Of a stretch of DNA of 64,000 nucleotides, positions 7,452-16,167 are shown piece by piece. Position 1 is the first letter of the stretch, and each line of letters opens with the position of its first letter. The stretch comes from an uncultured Chryseobacterium sp. (GTDB lineage Bacteria; Bacteroidota; Bacteroidia; Flavobacteriales; Weeksellaceae). Made by a program: the position numbers and the translations under genes. Below the pieces are notes generated by a model. It was not told the origin of the DNA. It made no database searches and worked only from the letters and a program-made list of their open reading frames with translations. The DNA lies in assembly GCA_913774355.1 (NCBI GenBank), contig CAJYGB010000009.1, positions 24,822 through 88,821 of the forward strand, written 5' to 3'.

Positions 7452-8972
7452 ATGAAAATAAATAACTTTTTAAAACTGAGCGACTTTACAAAAGTCATCA
7501 TTGAGAATGAAAAAATAGAACTGGATGAAACGCTTCTTGCCAGAGTAGATGAGAGTTTTCAGTTTCTTAAGGAATTTTCTAGAAATAAAGTAATATACGG
7601 GGTAAATACAGGCTTCGGTCCAATGGCTCAATTTAAGATCAGTGACGAAGATACACACCAGCTTCAGTACAATCTGATCCGGAGCCATTCTTCCGGAATC
7701 GGAAATCCGCTTCCTGCCGATGAAGCGAAGGCTTGTATGCTTGCGCGATTAAACACCCTGTCTCTAGGAAAATCAGGGGTTCATCAGTCGGTTGTGAATT
7801 TAATTAAAGAATTAATAAACAAAGATGTTATACCGTTAATCTTTGAACACGGAGGCGTAGGTGCAAGTGGTGACCTTGTACAGCTGGCTCATCTGGCTTT
7901 GGTGCTGATCGGAGAAGGGGAAGTCTTTTATAAAGGAGAAAGAAAACCGACAAAAGAAGTTTTCGCTGCGGAAGGCCTTGAACCGATTCAGGTGGAGATC
8001 CGTGAAGGTCTGGCATTGATGAACGGGACTTCCGTGATGTCGGGAATCGGTGCGGTTAATGCGCACAAAGCAAATCAGTTAACGGATATTTCTTTACGAT
8101 TATCCTGTGCGATCAATGAAATTGTCCAGGCTTACGATGATCATCTTTCGGAAGTGCTGAACGGAACCAAGCTCCATGAAGGCCAGCAGAAGATTGCCGC
8201 CAAAATGCGTGCCCACCTGTCTGACAGCAAGCTGATCCGGAAGAGAGCCGATCATTTATACACCCATTTTGAAGAGCAGGAGAAAGTATTCAAGGAAAAA
8301 GTCCAGGAATATTATTCTTTACGATGTGTTCCGCAGATTTTGGGGCCTGTCCTGGATACATTGGAATATACTGAAAAAGTATTGGAAAATGAGATCAACT
8401 CAGCAAACGACAATCCTATCATTAATGTTGAAGATCAGCACGTGTACCACGGCGGAAATTTCCACGGAGATTATATTTCGTTGGAAATGGACAAGCTGAA
8501 AATCGTGGTGACGAAACTCACGATGCTGGCGGAAAGACAATTGAACTACCTTTTAAATTCCAAAATCAACGAGATTCTGCCTCCGTTTGTGAATCTCGGG
8601 AAGTTGGGTTTCAATTTTGGGATGCAGGGTGTACAGTTTACCGCTACTTCCACTACGGCAGAAAGCCAGATGCTTTCCAACCCGATGTATGTGCACAGCA
8701 TCCCGAATAACAATGATAATCAGGATATTGTAAGCATGGGAACCAATGCGGCGGTCATCTGCAGAAAAGTGATCGACAATGCTTTTGAAGTGCTGACCAT
8801 TGAAGCCATTACCATTGTTCAGGCTATTGAATATCTTGGCTTTCAGGACAAAGTTTCATCCGCAACAAAAAAGCTGTATGACGAAATAAGAAGGATCATT
8901 CCGGCGTTTTCCAATGATATGGTAATGTATCCGTATCTGGAAGAGGTGAAAAATTATCTTAAAAGTATGTAA
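7452..8972 (+). CDS. Tyrosine ammonia-lyase (TAL), MIO enzyme
   Basis: A 506-residue enzyme of the histidine/phenylalanine/tyrosine ammonia-lyase family, the same length as, and by recall very close to, the Flavobacterium johnsoniae tyrosine ammonia-lyase. The MIO prosthetic group forms from Ala138-Ser139-Gly140 in GGVGASGDL. Tyr49 in VIYGVNTGFG is the conserved catalytic tyrosine, and the family blocks NSANDNPI and GNFHGDYISLEMDK are present. It deaminates tyrosine to 4-coumarate, the aromatic starter of flexirubin. It heads a run of plus-strand pigment genes and is divergent from the halogenase-like gene. Confidence 0.93.
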   Translation: MKINNFLKLSDFTKVIIENEKIELDETLLARVDESFQFLKEFSRNKVIYGVNTGFGPMAQFKISDEDTHQLQYNLIRSHSSGIGNPLPADEAKACMLARLNTLSLGKSGVHQSVVNLIKELINKDVIPLIFEHGGVGASGDLVQLAHLALVLIGEGEVFYKGERKPTKEVFAAEGLEPIQVEIREGLALMNGTSVMSGIGAVNAHKANQLTDISLRLSCAINEIVQAYDDHLSEVLNGTKLHEGQQKIAAKMRAHLSDSKLIRKRADHLYTHFEEQEKVFKEKVQEYYSLRCVPQILGPVLDTLEYTEKVLENEINSANDNPIINVEDQHVYHGGNFHGDYISLEMDKLKIVVTKLTMLAERQLNYLLNSKINEILPPFVNLGKLGFNFGMQGVQFTATSTTAESQMLSNPMYVHSIPNNNDNQDIVSMGTNAAVICRKVIDNAFEVLTIEAITIVQAIEYLGFQDKVSSATKKLYDEIRRIIPAFSNDMVMYPYLEEVKNYLKSM

Positions 8973-9041
8973 CTTCAGGCCTATATACGTTGTCATAAAA
9001 GAATAAAATATACTAAAAACTAAAACTAACATACACAACAC

Positions 9042-9773
9042 ATGAAATGTGCAATCATCACAGGCGGCTCCAGGGGAATTGGAAGAGCGATCTGTATCAA
9101 ACTGGCAGAAGAAAAGAATTACCACCTGCTGATTAATTATACTTCCAACGAAGCAGCAGCAAAAGAAACGCTGGCCAAAGTTGAAGAACTGGGCGCTAAG
9201 GGAGAGATCCTGAAATTCGACGTTGGTAATGCCGAAGAAACACAGGCTGTTTTAACCCAATGGCAGGAAAACAACCCGAAAGCGATCGTTGAGGTAATTG
9301 TAAATAATGCCGGGATCACCAGGGACGGGCTGTTCATGTGGATGCCGAGCGAAGACTGGAACGCGGTGATTAATACGAGTTTAAACGGTTTTTTTAATGT
9401 AACGAATTTCTTTATCCAGAAACTGTTGCGCAACAAATACGGAAGGATCATCAATATGGTGTCCGTTTCCGGTGTGAAAGGAACAGCCGGACAGACGAAT
9501 TATTCTGCAGCAAAAGGAGCTGTGGTAGGCGCTACAAAAGCCCTGGCGCAGGAAGTGGCTAAAAGAAATATTACGGTAAATGCCGTAGCACCGGGTTTCA
9601 TCAAAACGGATATGACGCAGGAGTTTAACGAAGATGAATTAAAGGCAATGATTCCTGCCAATCGATTCGGCGAGGCGGAAGAAGTAGCAGATCTGGTGGC
9701 ATTTTTAGCTTCTAAAAAGTCATCTTATATTACCGGCGAAATCATTAATATTAACGGAGGAATCTACTCGTAA
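9042..9773 (+). CDS. fabG: 3-oxoacyl-ACP reductase, FabG-like (KR)
   Basis: A 243-residue short-chain dehydrogenase: NADP-binding TGGSRGIG at the N-terminus, the structural VNNAG motif, and the catalytic YSAAKG pair Tyr154/Lys158. The C-terminal ITGEIININGG is typical of FabG. It lies in the pigment operon just before a ketosynthase and an ACP, so it most likely reduces the 3-keto group in each polyene extension cycle (the ApeQ role in aryl-polyene clusters) and is not the housekeeping FabG. Confidence 0.88.
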   Translation: MKCAIITGGSRGIGRAICIKLAEEKNYHLLINYTSNEAAAKETLAKVEELGAKGEILKFDVGNAEETQAVLTQWQENNPKAIVEVIVNNAGITRDGLFMWMPSEDWNAVINTSLNGFFNVTNFFIQKLLRNKYGRIINMVSVSGVKGTAGQTNYSAAKGAVVGATKALAQEVAKRNITVNAVAPGFIKTDMTQEFNEDELKAMIPANRFGEAEEVADLVAFLASKKSSYITGEIININGGIYS

Positions 9774-9776
9774 AAT

Positions 9777-9881
9777 AATATAACAATGTACTAATATAAC
9801 AATAGACTAATCTATCGGTTTACCAATAAAAGCAGATCGGTTAAAAATTGTTACACTGTTACATTGATAAATTGTTACATT
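9777..9881. repeat. Intergenic inverted-repeat element, copy 1
   Basis: The left arm at 9777-9805 (TAACAATGTACTAATATAAC core) is an imperfect inverted copy of the right arm at 9856-9881 (TTGATAAATTGTTACATT part), with GTTTACCAAT between them. It fills the spacer between the reductase and ketosynthase genes. Three related copies lie at 11374, 23360 and 23702. Confidence 0.7.
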
Positions 9882-9887
9882 TAATAA

Positions 9888-11108
9888 ATGGAAAACAGGG
9901 TTGTCATTACCGGAATGGGAATTTATTCCTGCATCGGAACTTCTTTGGAAGAGGTAAAGGAATCTTTATTTCAGGGGAAATCCGGTATATTTTTAGTGGA
10001 TGAAAGAAAAGAATTCGGTTTCAGGTCGGGATTAACGGGCGTTGTCCCGAAGCCTGATCTGAAAAATCTCCTGAACCGCCGGCAGCGCGTAAGCATGGGC
10101 GAAGAGAGCGAGTACGCCTATATCGCGACTTTAGCTGCTTTAAAGCAGGCAGGAATAGACCAGGATTTTTTAGATAACCACGAAGTCGGAATTTTATACG
10201 GAAACGATAGTGTATCTCAGGCGGTGGTGGAATCTATAGATATTGCCAGGGAGAAAAAAGATACGACCCTGATGGGTTCGGGAGCAATTTTCAAATCAAT
10301 GAACTCTACGGTAACGATGAATCTTTCCACAATTTTTAAACTGAGGGGGATTAATCTTACCATCAGTGCTGCCTGTGCCAGTGGATCTCATTCATTGGGA
10401 CTGGCTTTTATGATGATCAAAAACGGTTTTCAGGAGATGATCGTCTGCGGAGGCGCGCAGGAAACCAATAAATATTCCATGGCGAGCTTCGACGGGCTGG
10501 GTGTTTTCTCCGTAAGAGAAGATGAGCCAACGAAAGCTTCAAGACCTTTCGACTCGGGAAGGGACGGCCTGATTCCGAGCGGAGGGGCAGCTACCTTAAT
10601 CGTTGAAAGTTTAGAGTCCGCACAGAAGAGAGGAGCGAATATTATCGCAGAAATTGTAGGCTACGGATTTTCCTCAAATGGCGGACATATTTCCACCCCG
10701 AATGTCGACGGACCTGCTCTGGCGATGGAACGGGCGCTGAAACAATCGGGCTTGACGGCAAAAGATATTGATTATATTAATGCCCATGCCACTTCAACAC
10801 CGATCGGCGATGCCAATGAAGCAAAAGCGATCTTCGAAATTTTCGGCAGTGAAGTTCCGGTAAGCTCCACAAAATCCATGACCGGACACGAATGCTGGAT
10901 GGCCGGTGCCAGTGAAGTGATTTACTCGATTCTGATGATGCAGAATGGTTTTATTGCCCCGAACATCAATCTGGAAAATCCTGATGATGAGGCAAAAAAG
11001 ATAAATCTGGTAGCTAAAACAAAAAGTCAAAAAATTGACGTATTTTTGTCGAATTCTTTCGGATTTGGGGGAACCAACTCCGCATTAATCGTAAAAAAAT
11101 TTAATTAA
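9888..11108 (+). CDS. Beta-ketoacyl-ACP synthase (FabF-type KS)
   Basis: A 406-residue thiolase-fold condensing enzyme with an intact catalytic triad: Cys163 in SAACASGSHSLG, His300 in NAHATSTPIGD and His334 in SMTGHECWMAG. It should carry out decarboxylative malonyl-ACP condensation during polyene or alkyl chain growth. The ACP gene starts 4 bases after its stop, so the two are translationally coupled. It is one of four full-length KS-type proteins of the FabF/CLF kind and DarB in the cluster. Confidence 0.9.
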   Translation: MENRVVITGMGIYSCIGTSLEEVKESLFQGKSGIFLVDERKEFGFRSGLTGVVPKPDLKNLLNRRQRVSMGEESEYAYIATLAALKQAGIDQDFLDNHEVGILYGNDSVSQAVVESIDIAREKKDTTLMGSGAIFKSMNSTVTMNLSTIFKLRGINLTISAACASGSHSLGLAFMMIKNGFQEMIVCGGAQETNKYSMASFDGLGVFSVREDEPTKASRPFDSGRDGLIPSGGAATLIVESLESAQKRGANIIAEIVGYGFSSNGGHISTPNVDGPALAMERALKQSGLTAKDIDYINAHATSTPIGDANEAKAIFEIFGSEVPVSSTKSMTGHECWMAGASEVIYSILMMQNGFIAPNINLENPDDEAKKINLVAKTKSQKIDVFLSNSFGFGGTNSALIVKKFN

Positions 11109-11112
11109 AAAC

Positions 11113-11367
11113 ATGGAAAGGGAAAAAATTATTGCGATCGTTAATGATTTTTTGGTGAATGAATTTGAGGTGGACGGTGATGAAATCAGCAACGAGGCAA
11201 ACTTAAAAACCACGCTTGGGCTGGACAGCCTGGATTATATTGATATGGTGGTGGTGATCGAATCTAATTTCGGCGTAAAGCTTGGCGAAGCCGATTTCAA
11301 GAAGATGGTGACGTTCGATGATTTCTACACGACCATCGAAAACAAAATCACAGAAAAGAATAAATGA
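11113..11367 (+). CDS. Acyl carrier protein
   Basis: An 84-residue acidic four-helix carrier protein. The phosphopantetheine attachment serine is Ser39 in LGLDSLDYIDM. It follows the ketosynthase by 4 bases. Presumably it tethers the growing aryl-polyene (or alkyl) chain. A second ACP is encoded in the minus arm at 23433-23690, which fits separate carriers for the two halves of the pigment or for different stages. Confidence 0.92.
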   Translation: MEREKIIAIVNDFLVNEFEVDGDEISNEANLKTTLGLDSLDYIDMVVVIESNFGVKLGEADFKKMVTFDDFYTTIENKITEKNK

Positions 11368-11373
11368 TTTACT

Positions 11374-11457
11374 AATATAACAATGTAAATAATATAACAG
11401 TTTACCAATGTTTCATTGAATAATTGTTACACTGCTATATTGATAAATTGTTACATT
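11374..11457. repeat. Intergenic inverted-repeat element, copy 2
   Basis: The left arm at 11374-11400 reversed reads CTGTTATATTATTTACATTG; the right arm at 11432-11457 reads CTGCTATATTGATAAATTG. AGTTTACCAAT lies between. It sits between the ACP and the acyltransferase genes and creates a spurious TTG-started extension of the latter. Confidence 0.7.
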
Positions 11458-11469
11458 ACTGCCCATGCT

Positions 11470-12354
11470 ATGAACAAATGGAAAGGCAAATCTAAAGGGA
11501 CCATCCTGGGATACAGGATTTTTGTCTGGTGCATTAGAAATATCGGAATCCGGAGTTCATACGCTGTACTGTATTTCGTTGCATTTTACTATTTTTTATT
11601 CGAAAAAAAGAGCAACACCTATTACCGGTATTACTTTCGGGAAAGGCTGAAGTACGGCTACTTGAAAACCAAACTGTCCTTATTTAAAAATTACTTTACC
11701 TTCGGAACGGTTTTAATTGATAAAACGGCCATTTCCGCAGGATTAAGAGATAAATATACCTACGAATTCGACGGAATTGAAAACCTAAGAAACCTTTTAG
11801 CGGAGAAAAAAGGCGGTGTTCTCATCAGTGCCCACATCGGGAACTTTGAAATCGCGGAACATTTCTTTGCCGATATTGATTTTGATTGTCAGATCAATTT
11901 AGTTACCACTGATCAGGAAGTTACGGTGATCAAAGAATATCTGGAAAGTGTTTCCGTAAAACGGAGCAGCATTAAATTCATTTATGTAAAAGAAGATATG
12001 TCCCATATTTTCGAGATCAATGAGGCACTGTCTAACAACGAACTGATCTGCTTTACCGGCGACCGTTATTTCGAGGGTTCCAAGTTTCTGGAAGGTAGTT
12101 TGCTCGGAAAAACGGCGAAATTCCCGGCTGGGCCTTTCCTTATCGCTTCGAGACTGGGTGTCCCGGTAGTATATGTTTATGTAATGAAAGAAAAAAATCT
12201 TCACTACCATCTGTATGCAAGGGTTGCCCAAAATGTAAAAAAGCGCGACGCCCAAGGGCTTCTCAACTCCTATACGCAAAACCTGGAATCGATGATCAGA
12301 AAATATCCTTTACAGTGGTTCAATTATTTCGATTTTTGGGATGATATTGATTAA
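11470..12354 (+). CDS. LpxL/HtrB-like lysophospholipid acyltransferase
   Basis: I choose the ATG at 11470 (MNKWKGKSKG), giving 294 residues, because the longer TTG start at 11416 lies in a repeat element. There is an N-terminal hydrophobic stretch (residues 25-45), then HIGNFE, the HX4D/E catalytic motif of the lipid A acyltransferase family, and FTGDRYFEGS further on. Family members move acyl groups from acyl-ACP to membrane lipids. In aryl-polyene and flexirubin clusters such an enzyme is thought to join the polyene acyl chain to its lipid or resorcinol partner. The substrate is inferred. Confidence 0.82.
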   Translation: MNKWKGKSKGTILGYRIFVWCIRNIGIRSSYAVLYFVAFYYFLFEKKSNTYYRYYFRERLKYGYLKTKLSLFKNYFTFGTVLIDKTAISAGLRDKYTYEFDGIENLRNLLAEKKGGVLISAHIGNFEIAEHFFADIDFDCQINLVTTDQEVTVIKEYLESVSVKRSSIKFIYVKEDMSHIFEINEALSNNELICFTGDRYFEGSKFLEGSLLGKTAKFPAGPFLIASRLGVPVVYVYVMKEKNLHYHLYARVAQNVKKRDAQGLLNSYTQNLESMIRKYPLQWFNYFDFWDDID

Positions 12355-12448
12355 TTTTCCTACTTTTATCACAAATAAAACTGATATTTAACGCAACATC
12401 AAAGTGATTACGAAGTTTATTCAAGATCACTAAACACAGCTTTTCTCC

Positions 12449-13987
12449 TTGAAAAAAGAATTCGACATACTGGTAATCGGCAGCGGATTGGGAGGTCTTG
12501 TTTCGGCGCTGGTGCTCGCCAAAGAAGGCCTGAAAGTCTGTGTCTTAGAGAAAAATAACCAATATGGCGGAAACCTCCAGACCTTTTCCCGGGACAAGCT
12601 GATTTTCGATACCGGTGTGCATTATCTGGGCGGACTTTCCGAAGGGCAGAATCTTCATCGGTATTTTTCATATCTCGGTATTATGGATGACCTTCAGCTT
12701 CAGCAGATGGATCCGGACGGATATGATAGAATTACTTTCGGGGATGATCAGACCGAATATCCGCATGCACAGGGTTACGGCAATTTTGTGGAGCAGCTGG
12801 CCCGGCATTTTCCTGAAGAACGGGAGAATCTGGAAAATTACTGTGAAGAAATCCAGCGGGTTTGCAGTCAGTTTCCGAGATATAACCTGGTAGGGAAAGA
12901 CCATTATAATGAAGAAGTCCTGCACCTCAATACCAAACGGTTTATCGAATCCATTACCCCGAACAGGAAACTTCAGTCGGTTTTACTGGGATCTAACTTT
13001 TTATACGCCGGAGATTCTGAAAATGTTCCTTTTTTTGTACATGCGCTTACGGTAAATTCTTACATTCAGAGTGCTTATAAGTGCGTGAAAGGCGGAAGCC
13101 AGATTTCAAAATTACTGATCAAAAGGCTTCGTGAACATGGGGCGGAAGTCCATAAGCATTCGGAAGTCTCGGAATTCATATTTAATGACGGAAATGTGCT
13201 GACCGGAGTAAGGACAAAAGCCGGAAAAGAATATTTTGCTGAAAAATTTATTTCCAATATTGAGATCCGTTCCGCCATCAGACTGATCGGTGAAAACCGG
13301 CTGAAAAAATCTTTCTTAAACAGAATTAGAAGCTGGGAACCGGTATCTTCCTGTTTCAGTGTGTATCTTGTGTTAAAGCCCCGAACAGTTCAGAATTTTA
13401 ATTATAACCTTTACCATTTTTCCAGTGAAGAATCGGTTTGGAATGCCTATCGTCACAGGAAAGATGCCTGGCCGGAAACCTATATGCTGTCCTCGACACA
13501 GTCGAAGCACAACCCTGATTTCGCCGAAAGCCTGACGGCCATTTCCTATATGGATTTTGAAGAGGTAAATGAATGGCAGGATACATTCAATACGGTCGCT
13601 GATGGGCATGACCGTGGAGGGGATTACGAAACATTCAAGCTTGAAAAGGCTGAAAAAATGATTGCCGCCCTGGAGAAAAAAATTCCTGATCTGAGAACAT
13701 CAATCAAAAGAATATATACTTCTTCGCCACTGTCTTACCGCGATTACATTGGCAGTGCCGACGGAAATATGTATGGGTATATGAAGAGTTCTGAAAATCC
13801 TCTGAAAACCATGGTTTCTCCAAGGACGAAAATCGACAATCTGTTCCTAACGGGCCAGTCCGTAAACATGCACGGGATTTTAGGCTGTACGATCGGTGCC
13901 TTTAATACCTGTGCTGAAATTCTTGGAAAAGAAGTGATTGATGAAAGATTAATACAACTGATTAATAAAATCAAAGGTGAAAAATAA
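12449..13987 (+). CDS. CrtI-like FAD-dependent oxidoreductase
   Basis: A 512-residue flavoprotein of the phytoene desaturase/carotenoid isomerase group. It has the N-terminal VIGSGLGGL FAD motif and a C-terminal block (NLFLTGQSVNMHGILGC) that closes the FAD site. The start is a TTG at 12449 preceded by a CTCC stretch. It overlaps the next gene by 11 bases. A desaturation or ring-oxidation step in flexirubin assembly is likely but cannot be named from sequence. Confidence 0.83.
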   Translation: MKKEFDILVIGSGLGGLVSALVLAKEGLKVCVLEKNNQYGGNLQTFSRDKLIFDTGVHYLGGLSEGQNLHRYFSYLGIMDDLQLQQMDPDGYDRITFGDDQTEYPHAQGYGNFVEQLARHFPEERENLENYCEEIQRVCSQFPRYNLVGKDHYNEEVLHLNTKRFIESITPNRKLQSVLLGSNFLYAGDSENVPFFVHALTVNSYIQSAYKCVKGGSQISKLLIKRLREHGAEVHKHSEVSEFIFNDGNVLTGVRTKAGKEYFAEKFISNIEIRSAIRLIGENRLKKSFLNRIRSWEPVSSCFSVYLVLKPRTVQNFNYNLYHFSSEESVWNAYRHRKDAWPETYMLSSTQSKHNPDFAESLTAISYMDFEEVNEWQDTFNTVADGHDRGGDYETFKLEKAEKMIAALEKKIPDLRTSIKRIYTSSPLSYRDYIGSADGNMYGYMKSSENPLKTMVSPRTKIDNLFLTGQSVNMHGILGCTIGAFNTCAEILGKEVIDERLIQLINKIKGEK

Positions 13988-15680
13988 GATTATAACCAGC
14001 CGCTCTTCTTTTCGCATAGTATTTCTTTTGCTTGGCCTTATCCTGAATCTCAGCCTTATTTCCTGCGGCATAAGAAAATCGGTACGGCATCTTCCGGAAA
14101 TCAGACAATATGCGCTGGAAGTTCCGAAAGTGAATAAGGTTAATGATTCGACATTTAGTTTTCGTGAAAATTATTTAACCAAAAACAAACAGCAGCTCTG
14201 GGAATTGTATATCAAAGGAAATCCTCTGCAGCTGGGCTATAACAACGGAGCATTAACGCAAAACCTGATGCAGAAGCAGGAAGAAGTCTTTTTCTCAAAA
14301 GTGGAAGGATTTGTGCCTTCAAAATTTAAGCAAAATTTGCTGAGAGGCTTTCTGAAATGGTATAACCGGAAAATGTACCTGAATATCCGGGAAGATGATC
14401 AGGCGGAACTCTACGGATTGTCGCGGTATTCTTCGGACAAATACAATTTTATCGCTCCTGAATTTTTGAGAAGCATGTACCTGCACGGCGCCCATGACAT
14501 CGGCCACGCGATGCAGGATCTGATGATGGTTGGCTGTACTTCACTGGCTGTCTGGAACGAAAATACAGAAGACGGCGACCTGCTCATCGGCCGGAATTTC
14601 GATTTTTATGTAGGGGACGATTTTGCAAAGAATAAATTAATCCAATTTGTAGAGCCGGAGGACGGGATTCCTTACCTTTCTGTAAGCTGGCCCGGTATGA
14701 TCGGCGTGGTTTCCGGGATGAATAAGGAAGGCCTTACGGTTACCATCAATGCCGGAAAGTCGAAAATTCCGCTGACGGCAAAAACACCGATTTCGCTGGT
14801 GGCACGTGAAATTTTACAGTATGCTAAAAATATCGATGAAGCTATTGCGATTGCCCGAAAAAGAAAGGTTTTCGTATCAGAATCCATCCTGGTTGGAAGT
14901 GCAAATGATAAAAATGCCGTGATCATCGAGGTTTCGCCGGATAATTTCGGGGTGTACCGGGTTGAAAACAGCGCGAAGGTTTTCTGTACCAATCATTTCC
15001 AGTCGGAGGCGTATAAAAATGACAAGAGAAATCAGAAGCATATCCTGGAAAGCCATTCCGAATACCGCTACGAAAAGCTGCAGGAACTTTTACAGGAAAA
15101 CAGAAAGCTGAATCCCGAAAAGATGGCGGCCATTTTGAGGGATCAATCGGGATTGAAAGGAGAGAAAATCGGCTACGGCAACGAAAAAGCCATTAATCAG
15201 CTTTTGGCACATCATGCGGTGATTTTTTCGCCTCAGAAAAAACTGGTCTGGGTCTCTGCCAATCCTTACCAGCTGGGAGAATTTGTGTGCTATGATCTGA
15301 ATGAAGTTTTCTCAGGCCGAAAACCGGGCAACGGCACATTGGTAAAATCAACATTGAATATTCCTAAAGATCCCTTTTTAGATTCCCGGGAATTTAAAAA
15401 TTATGAAGAGTACAAGATTGCCAATTCCGAAATTAGTGATGCGGTAAACGATAAGACAAAAGCATTTTCCGATGGATTTATTCTCCATTACCAGTCACTG
15501 AACCCGGATTTCTGGCTGGTGTATTACCAGGCCGGCAGGTATTATTTCAGCAGGAAAGAATATTCCAAAGCGAAGCCCGAGTTTGAAAAAGCATTGTCCA
15601 AAGAAATCACCACCGTTCCGGACCGGGAGAATGTCGAAAAATACCTGAAGAAGACGGAGAAAAAGCTGAAAGGTCAATAG
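13977..15680 (+). CDS. C45-type acyltransferase/Ntn-hydrolase lipoprotein with TPR tail
   Basis: A 567-residue protein starting at GTG, overlapping the oxidoreductase gene by 11 bases. The N-terminus is a lipoprotein signal with lipobox-like LSLISC, so it is anchored in a membrane on the periplasmic side. The central part resembles the C45 (acyl-CoA:6-APA acyltransferase-like) Ntn-hydrolase family, with Cys187 in MVGCTSLAVW as the likely nucleophile and LIGRNFDFYVGD next to it. The C-terminal 60 residues look like a TPR helix pair (RYYFSRKEYSKAKPEFEKAL). It could catalyse the acyl transfer or ester formation that joins the pigment halves. It is the last plus-arm gene. Confidence 0.75.
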   Translation: MKNKIITSRSSFRIVFLLLGLILNLSLISCGIRKSVRHLPEIRQYALEVPKVNKVNDSTFSFRENYLTKNKQQLWELYIKGNPLQLGYNNGALTQNLMQKQEEVFFSKVEGFVPSKFKQNLLRGFLKWYNRKMYLNIREDDQAELYGLSRYSSDKYNFIAPEFLRSMYLHGAHDIGHAMQDLMMVGCTSLAVWNENTEDGDLLIGRNFDFYVGDDFAKNKLIQFVEPEDGIPYLSVSWPGMIGVVSGMNKEGLTVTINAGKSKIPLTAKTPISLVAREILQYAKNIDEAIAIARKRKVFVSESILVGSANDKNAVIIEVSPDNFGVYRVENSAKVFCTNHFQSEAYKNDKRNQKHILESHSEYRYEKLQELLQENRKLNPEKMAAILRDQSGLKGEKIGYGNEKAINQLLAHHAVIFSPQKKLVWVSANPYQLGEFVCYDLNEVFSGRKPGNGTLVKSTLNIPKDPFLDSREFKNYEEYKIANSEISDAVNDKTKAFSDGFILHYQSLNPDFWLVYYQAGRYYFSRKEYSKAKPEFEKALSKEITTVPDRENVEKYLKKTEKKLKGQ

Positions 15681-16167
15681 TGAATTTTGCTGCGCAAGTG
15701 AATGTTCGATGGTGAATGGTGAATTCGCTTTGCTTATTAATGGTCAATTTTTTACAGAAAACCAATGTTGGAATACGCCAAGGCGCAAAAGGGTTTTTAA
15801 TGCTTTGTGTGGAAAAGGCGTGAGGATTTTATCTTTGATAAAATTGAATACTGCACATTGATTTCCTGATACTGAAATTTGGAAAGCCTATCTGGTCAAC
15901 GGCATGAAAATTTGACATTGTCAAATTCCTTGCACCCTTTAACGTTGCTTTTTTACTAATCTTAACGTCTTTGCGCATTCCAGCAACAATCAAAATTTCA
16001 TTCGTTAAAAATTGACCATTTATCGACAATGCCGGATTCACGATTAACTTCCGACTAAGGGATAAACAAAAGACGACCGGCCTAGCCCCGATAGAAACGG
16101 TTACCACGCAACAGGCGAAGGCATAGCATTGGCGTGAGGAGTAGAAGTGGATAGCGGGAAATAGCTC
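15681..16167. repeat. Non-coding spacer between the converging arms, built of repeats
   Basis: This 487-base gap holds no convincing gene; the one 92-codon frame (15829-16107, minus) has unprotein-like composition. It begins with tandem GTGAAT-rich units (15682-15725). It also holds an inverted pair, AATGGTCAATTTTTTA at 15739 against TAAAAATTGACCATT at 16006. The end is a separate element (16082-16167). No ordinary terminator was seen, so these structures may stop the two converging transcripts. Confidence 0.55.
16082..16167. repeat. Flavobacterial CTAGCCCCGAT...GCGGGAAATAGCTCC element
   Basis: The block opens CTAGCCCCGATAGAAACGG and closes GTGGATAGCGGGAAATAGCT. I recall this pair of end motifs from many intergenic spacers of Chryseobacterium and Flavobacterium, where it behaves like a REP-type dispersed palindrome. 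It abuts the stop codon of the glycosyltransferase gene. Identification is from memory of the motif. Confidence 0.55.

Noticed and set aside
11416-11469. N-terminal extension of the LpxL-like protein
   Set aside because: It starts at TTG and is encoded by the inverted-repeat element; the ATG at 11470 fits the family start.
15829-16107. 92-codon minus-strand frame in the spacer
   Set aside because: Lies in repeat-rich DNA, has no plausible ribosome site, and its composition and lack of domain structure look non-coding.
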